From the NCBI GenBank assembly GCA_902792515.1, contig CADAZX010000026.1, positions 1 through 33,966 of the forward strand: a stretch of DNA of 33,966 bases, in the 5' to 3' direction. A program made the translations under genes and the position numbers. Position 1 is the first letter of the stretch, and every line of letters starts with the position of its first letter. The notes under the pieces are model-generated. The model made no database searches and was not told where the DNA came from. It worked only from the letters and a program-made list of their open reading frames with translations. This DNA comes from an uncultured Ruminococcus sp. Lineage in GTDB: Bacteria > Bacillota > Clostridia > UBA1212. Positions 26,507 to 33,966 of the stretch are shown in pieces.

Positions 26507-27619
26507 TCAGTTTGTAATAACGTTTTCGGTGTCCTTGTCGAAAATGTGGACTCTCTCGGGGTTGATCGCGAACTTCATCGTGTCGCCGACGTAGACGTTG
26601 TGGCGCGGCTTGACTCTGGAAACGAAGTTCGTGTCCTCGACCGTGAAGTAGAGCAGCGACTCGGAGCCGAGGAGCTCGACGACGTCGATCGTCGACTCGA
26701 TTATGCAGTCGCTGAACTGCTCGAGGTAAACGGGCTCGTCGTGAACGTGCTCGGGGCGGATACCCATAACGACTTCCTTGTCGATGTAGCCGAAGTGCTC
26801 GAGGACCTGCGCTTTTCTCTCGGGGAGCTTAACGGTCCATCTGCCGAGTCTCAGGAGGACGTCGGAACTGGACTTTTCGACTCTCACGATCGCGAAGTTC
26901 ATCTGCGGGCTTCCGATAAATCCGGCAACGAACATGTTGACCGGTTTCTCGTAAAGGACCTGAGGCGACTCGACCTGCTGAATGTAACCGTCCTTCATAA
27001 CGACGATTCTCGAACCCATTGTCATAGCCTCGGTCTGGTCGTGCGTAACGTAGATAATGGTCGTCTGGAGTCTCTGGTGGAGCTTGATGATCTCGGTCCT
27101 CATCAAAGCACGCAGCTTAGCGTCGAGGTTGGAGAGCGGTTCGTCCATAAGGAAGACCTTAGGTTCGCGGACGATAGCACGTCCGAGCGCGACTCTCTGT
27201 CTCTGACCGCCGGACAACGCCTTGATCGAACGGTCGAGCAAGTGCTCAATTTCAAGAATTCTCGCCGCTTCCTGAACTCTCTTCTTGATCTCGCCCTTAG
27301 GAGTCTTCCTGAGTTTGAGACCGAAGGCCATGTTTTCGAAAACGGTCATGTGCGGGTACAGAGCGTAGTTCTGGAAAACCATCGCGATGTCTCTGTCCTT
27401 AGGCGCGATGTCGTTGACGAGCTTGCCGTCGATGAAAAGCTCACCGGAGGTGATTTCCTCGAGACCCGCGATCATTCTGAGCGTGGTGGACTTACCGCAT
27501 CCGGAAGGTCCTACGAGAACGACGAATTCCTTGTCCTGAATATCCAGGTTGAAGTCGTTGACAGCAGTGACGCCGCCGGGATACTTCTTGTAGATGTTCT
27601 TTAGCTTAACACTTGCCAT
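26507..27619 (-). CDS. ugpC: Sugar ABC transporter ATPase (MsmX/UgpC/MalK type)
   Basis: The 370-residue cytoplasmic ATPase has Walker A GPSGCGKST at 37-45, a Q-loop, LSGGQRQRV signature, Walker B VFLMDEPLSNLD and the H-loop VTHDQTEA. The C-terminal ~130 residues form the OB-like regulatory domain of the CUT1 family (MGIRPEHV). Such ATPases power uptake of oligosaccharides or glycerol phosphate, and in Firmicutes one MsmX-like protein often serves several permeases. No permease or binding protein is adjacent, which fits that shared role; the symbol is a family assignment. It has its own promoter (27670-27697) and GGAGG 8 bases before the ATG, and ends in a clear terminator, so it is transcribed alone. 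Confidence 0.92.
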   Translation of the reverse strand: MASVKLKNIYKKYPGGVTAVNDFNLDIQDKEFVVLVGPSGCGKSTTLRMIAGLEEITSGELFIDGKLVNDIAPKDRDIAMVFQNYALYPHMTVFENMAFGLKLRKTPKGEIKKRVQEAARILEIEHLLDRSIKALSGGQRQRVALGRAIVREPKVFLMDEPLSNLDAKLRALMRTEIIKLHQRLQTTIIYVTHDQTEAMTMGSRIVVMKDGYIQQVESPQVLYEKPVNMFVAGFIGSPQMNFAIVRVEKSSSDVLLRLGRWTVKLPERKAQVLEHFGYIDKEVVMGIRPEHVHDEPVYLEQFSDCIIESTIDVVELLGSESLLYFTVEDTNFVSRVKPRHNVYVGDTMKFAINPERVHIFDKDTENVITN

Positions 27620-27669
27620 TTATATTTCCTCCAAAGTTACTGAAGTCACATTCTCATGCGCTTTGTTCT

Positions 27670-27697
27670 ATTATAGCACTTTCGCCAAATATTTAAA
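27670..27697 (-). promoter_or_regulatory. Promoter of the sugar ABC ATPase gene
   Basis: On the minus strand a perfect TATAAT (27675-27670) lies about 50 bp before the ATG. A weak TTTAAA is at -35 spacing (27697-27692, 16 bases). Confidence 0.55.
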
Positions 27698-27821
27698 GTA
27701 GAATTTTAGCGTCTGAGGGGCTTTTTTTTTGGTCACTTTGCACATATCGCCATATTCCGGCGACCGGGAATGCAATAAAACCGCCTGTTTGTAAACACGC
27801 CGCCGGCTTGAACGCGCCGCG

Positions 27822-29855
<2,034 letters not shown>

Positions 29856-29880
29856 TTAGCAAAAAATTAATGTTTAAAAA

Positions 29881-31086
29881 TCAGACGAAAACGTACTTCG
29901 AGAGCCTCTCAAAGGCCTCCTCGACCTTTTTCGCCGGCGACGCGAGATTGATCCTCACCGAACTCTCGCCGTGAAAAGGCCTGCCGTCCTGTACCGCCGC
30001 GCCGACCGCCCACGCCCTCCTCAGCACCTCGTCAAGCGTCACACCGGCAGTCTTCAGATACTCCCCGCAGTCCGCGAAAAGCATATACGTCCCTTCGGGC
30101 TCGGCAGCCCAAACGCCTCGCATCGAGTTGTTGATGTAATCACACGCGAACCACGCGTTCCCGGTCAGGACGGTTTTCAGCTCCTCGAGCCACTCCGCCC
30201 CCTCCGCGCTGTACGCCCCTATGAGCGCGTGCATCGAAAGAACGTTCATCGAGTTGTAGTGGCTTTTCGCCGCCTCTCTTTCTACCGCCTTCCCGAGCTC
30301 GCTGCCGTAAATAATCGAATAGCTGCCCACGAGTCCCGCGAGGTTGAACGTTTTTGTCGGCGCGTAGAGCGCAACCGTGTTTTCTCTCGCGTATTCCGAA
30401 ACAGTCTGAGTCGGCGTGTGGCGCCTGCCTCCGAGCAGAATGTCCGACCAGATCTCGTCGGAAACGATCTTCACCCCGTACTTTTCGAAAATGCGCACCA
30501 GCCTCGTAAGCTCCTCGCGCGTCCAGACCCTTCCGCACGGATTGTGGGGGCTGCAGACGACCGCCGCCTTGATTCCGTTCATGTATATCCGGCGCTCTAT
30601 GTCGGCGAAATCAAGCTCCCACCTACCGCCGGCCCTCCTTAAAGGGCTCAGCTCGGCCTTGAAGCCCGCGTCGTTCAGAGCGTGCGTGAAGCCGATGTAC
30701 GTCGGGCTGTTCAGGAGCACCGGCGTGTTTTTGTCGGTGATCGCGGAGAGCGCCGACACAAATCCTCCGAGGACTCCGTTTTCGTAGCGGATGTGCTCGG
30801 GTCTCAAATCCTCTGCCCCGTTCCTGGCCGTCTGCCAGCTGATGATCGCGTCATAATACTCATCAGATGGCATAAAATACCCGAAAAGCGGGTGCTCGAG
30901 CCTCTCCGCGACGGCCTTCACTACAGACGGCGCCGTTTTGAAATTCATATCGGCCACCCACATCGGGATCGCGTCGAACCCCGGCTGCGGAGCGTTCGGC
31001 GAAAAGCCCTTCAGCTTCCCGAGCGCGTCGACAGCGAGCGCGTCCCTCCCGCGCCTGTCCGGGCACGTCTCAAAATCGTATTTCAT
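29881..31086 (-). CDS. PLP-dependent aminotransferase/C-S lyase of the MalY/PatB type
   Basis: The 401-residue fold-type I PLP enzyme opens with FDAIPMWVADMNFKTAP, which is typical of MalY/PatB. SPHNPCGR supplies the Asn of the PLP site, VSDEIWSDI the Asp (~210) that pairs with the ring nitrogen, and YAPTKTFNLAGL the PLP lysine K245. RINLAS near the end carries the arginine that binds the substrate carboxylate. The family mostly cleaves cystathionine or cysteine (beta-elimination to pyruvate, ammonia and a thiol); some members transaminate. Cytoplasmic. GGAGG is 8 bases before the ATG. It sits between a threonine-aldolase-type gene and ligA. Confidence 0.92.
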   Translation of the reverse strand: MKYDFETCPDRRGRDALAVDALGKLKGFSPNAPQPGFDAIPMWVADMNFKTAPSVVKAVAERLEHPLFGYFMPSDEYYDAIISWQTARNGAEDLRPEHIRYENGVLGGFVSALSAITDKNTPVLLNSPTYIGFTHALNDAGFKAELSPLRRAGGRWELDFADIERRIYMNGIKAAVVCSPHNPCGRVWTREELTRLVRIFEKYGVKIVSDEIWSDILLGGRRHTPTQTVSEYARENTVALYAPTKTFNLAGLVGSYSIIYGSELGKAVEREAAKSHYNSMNVLSMHALIGAYSAEGAEWLEELKTVLTGNAWFACDYINNSMRGVWAAEPEGTYMLFADCGEYLKTAGVTLDEVLRRAWAVGAAVQDGRPFHGESSVRINLASPAKKVEEAFERLSKYVFV

Positions 31087-31119
31087 ACTGCATTCCTCCG
31101 GCCTCCGCCCGTTTGGTTT

Positions 31120-32154
31120 TCACGGCTGCCTCTTTTCCTTTTCCCGGAAAAACCCGATCAGCGCGTCGCAGTCCGCCTCCTTCGTCGCGAAGGACGTGAC
31201 GATCCTCACTACAGCGGAGTTTTCATCCTCGCTCCAGAGCTCGCAACTGAATTCATCTATCAGCTCTGAAGCCTCTTTTTTGCCTAATTTTACGAAAATT
31301 TGATTCGTCGTCGAATTGCCCTGAAACTCCGCGAAGCCCGCGATCGACCTTCTGATGTAATCGGCCGTCCTGTTCGCCTGCTTCGCCATCTCAAAATACA
31401 ATCCGTCCGAAAAAGCCCTCTCGAACATAAGTCCGGCGACAAACCCCTTCGCGGCCATCGCACCCCTGTTTTTGATATGGTGCCGGAAATTCTCCGCGAG
31501 CGCCGCGTCCCTGAAGACGACCGCCTCGCCGAAAAGCATGCCGTTTTTGGTGCCGCCGACATAGAAAACGTCGCACAGCCGGCCTATCATTTCGCACGTC
31601 ACGTCGTTCCCCTTCGAGGTCAGCGCCGGTCCGAGCCTCGCGCCGTCCATAAAAAGGTACAGCCCGTGTCTGTCGCACGCTTCCCTCAGAGCCGCAAGCT
31701 CCGCCGCTGTGTAGACCGTTCCCGTCTCCGTGGCGTTTGAAATATACACGGCCTTGATCTTGACCATATGCTCGTCCCGGTTGTACGCGACCGCGTTTTC
31801 GACGTCGCCGCGCGAGACCTTTCCGTCCGTCCCGCTGACAGTGAAAACCTTGTGCCCGGTCCCTTCTACCGCTCCCGTCTCGTGAACGTTGATGTGACCG
31901 GTGCCGCACGAAAGAACCGCCTCGTAAGGCCTCATCAGATACGACAGAACAGTCGCATTTGTCTGCGTGCCTCCCTGCAGAAAAAACACCTTCCCGTCCG
32001 GAATTCCGAAACAGTCCAGAATAAGTTTTTCCGCGTTCACCGAGTGCGCGTCGAGGCCGTAGCCCGTGTTTTGCTCGTCCGCCGCGTCCAAAATCGCCTT
32101 CAGTATCTCCGGATGCGCAAACTCGCTGTAATCGTTCGTAAATCGGCGGTTCAT
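31120..32154 (-). CDS. Low-specificity threonine aldolase/beta-eliminating lyase
   Basis: The 344 residues show the threonine aldolase layout: NDYSEFAHPEI at the start, GGTQTNATVLSY (phosphate binding), HINVHETGA with the His that stacks on PLP (~87), FMDGARLGPAL with Asp170, and FYVGGTKNG with the PLP lysine K203. The family cleaves L-threonine or L-allo-threonine to glycine and acetaldehyde. The start MNRRFTNDYSEFAHP is the usual one, with GGGGAG 5 bases upstream. It is the first gene of the run with the MalY-type gene (33 bp gap). Phenylserine or other beta-hydroxy amino acids are possible substrates. Confidence 0.9.
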   Translation of the reverse strand: MNRRFTNDYSEFAHPEILKAILDAADEQNTGYGLDAHSVNAEKLILDCFGIPDGKVFFLQGGTQTNATVLSYLMRPYEAVLSCGTGHINVHETGAVEGTGHKVFTVSGTDGKVSRGDVENAVAYNRDEHMVKIKAVYISNATETGTVYTAAELAALREACDRHGLYLFMDGARLGPALTSKGNDVTCEMIGRLCDVFYVGGTKNGMLFGEAVVFRDAALAENFRHHIKNRGAMAAKGFVAGLMFERAFSDGLYFEMAKQANRTADYIRRSIAGFAEFQGNSTTNQIFVKLGKKEASELIDEFSCELWSEDENSAVVRIVTSFATKEADCDALIGFFREKEKRQP

Positions 32155-32207
32155 AAAGTCTCCCCGTTATTCCTCAAAATCAAAAACGCACGTCGCCGTA
32201 CAACCGT

Positions 32208-32236
32208 ATTTTACCACTTTCCGCCCTTTTCCGAAA
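32208..32236 (-). promoter_or_regulatory. Weak promoter candidate for the threonine aldolase-MalY-ligA run
   Basis: On the minus strand TGGTAAAAT gives an extended -10 (TAAAAT, 32213-32208), with only TTTCGG at the -35 place, 17 bases away. It is about 55 bp from the start codon. Confidence 0.35.
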
Positions 32237-32258
32237 GCGGAATCGCGCGTTTTTTATT

Positions 32259-32280
32259 TCCGGGAAATAATATTCCCGGA
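32259..32280. repeat. Perfect inverted repeat between the divergent units
   Basis: TCCGGGAA (32259-32266) and TTCCCGGA (32273-32280) are inverted repeats around a 6-base AT centre, upstream of both the aldolase gene and ssrA. Symmetry and position fit an operator, but no regulator is identified. Confidence 0.5.
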
Positions 32281-32284
32281 GACT

Positions 32285-32349
32285 TCCATATATGGCACTA
32301 CTCCCGTAGAACCGTAGAAACCGTAGAACCTCCATATAGACGGCACTTT
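32285..32349. repeat. Short direct repeats upstream of the ssrA promoter
   Basis: TCCATATATGGCACT (32285-32299) recurs as TCCATATAGACGGCACTTT (32331-32349). Between them lie three tandem CCGTAGAA units (32304-32328). The second copy runs into the ssrA -35 box. Confidence 0.6.
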
Positions 32350-32375
32350 ACAAAAAGCCGCGCCCGTGGTATAAT
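32347..32375 (+). promoter_or_regulatory. Sigma-A promoter of ssrA
   Basis: TTTACA (32347-32352) and a perfect TATAAT (32370-32375) are 17 bases apart. Transcription should begin close to the mature 5' end at 32388. Confidence 0.85.
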
Positions 32376-32387
32376 AATACCGCTTTC

Positions 32388-32770
32388 GGGGATGTTCCGG
32401 TTTCGACGGGGTCGCCGTGAGTCAGACTGCAGGTAGAGGGCCCCGTTGGCCTCTTTAAAAAACGGGAAATCTAAATTTAAACGCAAACGATAATTTTGCA
32501 CTTCAGGCTGCCTGATCGCAGCTTGCGCCGCCCCGCGGGTCTCTCAGTCCTTCGGCAAGCGGTGTCAGCAATCTGGGCCCTGCGGGTTTAAGGGTCAACT
32601 CCGCCTCCTTTCGCAGCGACGCTTTTAAGCCGCGAAGGTAAACAAAAGCTACCGTGGTTCCGAGTCTGTCGCGGGACGCCAGCCACGGGAAATCAAATCC
32701 GCGGCTAAACCTGTAGACGTTTGGGTCAGGACGGTTTCGGACAGGAGTTCGATTCTCCTCATCTCCACCA
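32388..32770 (+). ncRNA. ssrA: Transfer-messenger RNA (tmRNA)
   Basis: The 5' end GGGGATGTTCCGGTTTCGAC and the 3' end with the T-arm GGAGTTCGATTCTCC, then CATCTCCACCA, form the tRNA-like domain; GGGGATG pairs with CATCTCC over 7 bp including one G-U. CCA is encoded. The tag frame opens at GCA 32483 and reads ANDNFALQAA, then TGA at 32513-32515. That is one residue longer at the end than the common Clostridia form ANDNFALAA. It is a one-piece tmRNA of 383 nt that rescues stalled ribosomes and tags the product for proteolysis. Strong promoter and terminator flank it. Confidence 0.97.
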
Positions 32771-32815
32771 AAATCAACCGCGCCTCAAATCTACGGGGCG
32801 CGGTTGATTTCATTA
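32771..32815 (+). terminator. Terminator of ssrA
   Basis: A 14-bp perfect stem, AAATCAACCGCGCC (32771-32784) and GGCGCGGTTGATTT (32797-32810), starts directly after the CCA end. The T-run (TTTCATT) is short. Confidence 0.85.
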
Positions 32816-32888
32816 TTATACCGGCTTTCAGCGCTCCAGATCACACGGCGCGGCTAATCTTTTTGAAAAACCCTTTTACGGTGCGGCC

Positions 32889-33455
32889 ATGAAAATACTT
32901 CTGACATATTTCAAACCCTTCGGAAATATCGGCACGAACTCCTCCGAGTGTGTCGCAAACCGCCTAAATATAGACAAAATCGGCCTGGACGTGTCCTATG
33001 AAAACGACTTCGTAAGAGTAAAAGAGGCGTTCGACCGGGGCAGCTGCGACTTCATTTTAATGCTGGGCCAGGCCGCGGGTCGCGAGAGGATTTCAGTAGA
33101 AAAAAGAGCGAGGAATTACGCAAATCCCACGCTCAAGGACAATCTCGGGGTCTTGCCGGCCGAAGTTATCGAAAACGGAAACGACGAGTTTCTGTACACT
33201 TCTTTCGACACTAAAAATCTTCTCTCCGGAGACGTCAAAGAATCCGACGATGCCGGAAGTTATCTGTGCAACTTCCTTTACTATAAGGTTCTGTCAAATC
33301 TGACAAAGAACGCGCTTTTCGTTCACCTGCCCCTGTTCAGCGGCCAGGTCGAAGGCGGCAGCAAGTCATCCATGGATCTCGACGTGATGGTCCGTGAAAC
33401 GGAAAGAATTATAAAATACGCCGAAAACAACGGCGAAAATGCCGCGCTTTATTAA
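32889..33455 (+). CDS. Pyroglutamyl-peptidase-like protein (peptidase family C15), divergent
   Basis: The 188 residues follow the family C15 plan: MKILLTYFKPFGNIGTNSSE (the usual start is KILVTGFEPFG), FILMLGQAAGR followed by Glu71 in RISVEKRA, LKDNLGVLP, the nucleophile Cys127 in DAGSYLCNFLYY and His146 in LFVHLP. All three catalytic residues are present. It is shorter than typical members (about 200-215), with Cys to His only 19 residues apart where about 24 is usual. Cytoplasmic enzymes of this family remove N-terminal pyroglutamate from peptides. No ribosome site is evident before the ATG. It stands alone between ssrA and a convergent TetR gene. The activity is likely but the divergence allows another function. 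Confidence 0.8.
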   Translation: MKILLTYFKPFGNIGTNSSECVANRLNIDKIGLDVSYENDFVRVKEAFDRGSCDFILMLGQAAGRERISVEKRARNYANPTLKDNLGVLPAEVIENGNDEFLYTSFDTKNLLSGDVKESDDAGSYLCNFLYYKVLSNLTKNALFVHLPLFSGQVEGGSKSSMDLDVMVRETERIIKYAENNGENAALY

Positions 33456-33463
33456 CCGGTCAT

Positions 33464-33481
33464 GTGCGAGCGGTCTCGCAC
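33464..33481. terminator. Hairpin between convergent genes
   Basis: GTGCGAG (33464-33470) and CTCGCAC (33475-33481) form a 7-bp stem with a CGGT tetraloop between the peptidase and TetR stops. Neither side has a T-run, so it is only a possible terminator. Confidence 0.35.
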
Positions 33482-33499
33482 GAACAAAATCAATGCAAA

Positions 33500-33966
33500 C
33501 TACTTAACGAAATCTTTAAGTCCCATTAACGATAGTTTTTCAACAACCGAAGATACAACTTCTTCGGAAGGGATAAAACCATTCAGTATCCATCGTCTAT
33601 AAACCGCTATTCTTCCGGCAATCATAAAAGTTAGAATAATATCACTTTCCTCGGAAGACAGTTTTGTGTTATTAGAAATAGCTTCTTTAATTTTCCCGAA
33701 TATAGTTGCGTTAATTCTTTCGATAAAACCCACTTTTCTGTCTGCTACCAATAATAACGAATACAGTTCCACGTCTTCCTTTAACGCTGCGCTCACCCTT
33801 TCAATAAACGCTTTACGACCGTACAAGAAATCATCCAACGGAGTACAATCGTAAATTCCTTGAAAGCGGGCAAGCACGTAATTCTCTATCTCGCTTTCTA
33901 TTTCGCCGAGGCACTGATAATAACGATAAAAAGTGCTTCTGTTTATGCCGGCAAGTGAGCACACTT
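33500..33966 (-). CDS. TetR-family regulator, N-terminus beyond the window
   Basis: The frame runs off the window edge, so the start and the first part of the helix-turn-helix are missing; the GTG near the edge is not a true start. What is visible begins CSLAGINRSTFYRYY, the recognition helix and following turn of TetR proteins. A helical C-terminal ligand or dimer domain follows to the end. The gene is AT-richer than the central genes. Such regulators repress exporters or metabolic genes and respond to a small molecule; the target would lie outside the window. Confidence 0.8.
   Translation of the reverse strand, partial: VCSLAGINRSTFYRYYQCLGEIESEIENYVLARFQGIYDCTPLDDFLYGRKAFIERVSAALKEDVELYSLLLVADRKVGFIERINATIFGKIKEAISNNTKLSSEESDIILTFMIAGRIAVYRRWILNGFIPSEEVVSSVVEKLSLMGLKDFVK

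Overview
The window is chromosomal DNA from a bacterium that most resembles a GC-rich Clostridia-type Firmicute (an Oscillospirales- or Christensenellales-like gut anaerobe). The signs are strong AGGAGG-type ribosome binding sites, sigma-A promoters, a one-piece tmRNA whose tag is a variant of the Firmicute ANDNFALAA type, an XRE/sigma-region-4 regulator coupled to a membrane protein, and large Thr/Pro-rich surface proteins. This placement is an inference; no rRNA is present. Nearly all genes lie on the minus strand. The two ends are visibly richer in A+T than the middle.

Layout. 1-1996: an AT-rich accessory segment with two small plus-strand genes of unknown function, bracketed by a family of palindromic repeats (core ATTTCGTATCTATT) and a 76-77 bp direct repeat. 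1997-4878: a regulator (XRE HTH plus sigma-region-4-like helices) translationally coupled to a single-pass membrane protein, followed by a lipoprotein that is a paralogue of that protein's outer domain. 4885-5284: a promoter region, a 14-codon remnant that looks like the first residues of an FtsX-type ABC permease, and a strong terminator. 5285-6112: a PHP phosphoesterase. 6361-8856: a lipoprotein with two discoidin-like domains around a glycosidase-like core. 8969-13132: an AlgJ-like/MBOAT pair for O-acylation of an exported polymer. 13308-20095: an F1Fo ATP synthase operon. 20417-27619: alpha-galactosidase, two large paralogous surface proteins and an MsmX/UgpC-type sugar ABC ATPase. 27822-32154: DNA ligase, a MalY/PatB-type PLP enzyme and a threonine-aldolase-type PLP enzyme in one run. 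32388-32770: ssrA. 32889-33455: a small pyroglutamyl-peptidase-like protein. 33500-end: a truncated TetR regulator.

The most unusual part is the ATP synthase. Gene order is canonical (a, c, b, delta, alpha, gamma, beta, epsilon), but there is no separate delta gene. A delta C-terminal domain is instead fused to the N-terminus of alpha, and the delta N-terminal domain is absent. Gamma and beta share one uninterrupted 830-codon frame, joined by a linker encoded by a 15-bp tandem repeat. Subunit c carries an N-terminal signal peptide. Because F1 has three alpha, three beta and one gamma, both fusions raise a stoichiometry question: beta probably also needs an internal start (ATG at 15171) or processing.

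The other genes suggest a sugar-using, surface-decorated anaerobe: alpha-galactosidase and the lipoprotein glycosidase release sugars, the ABC ATPase energises uptake, and the MBOAT/AlgJ pair modifies a surface glycan. No CRISPR array, tRNA, rRNA or transposase was seen.
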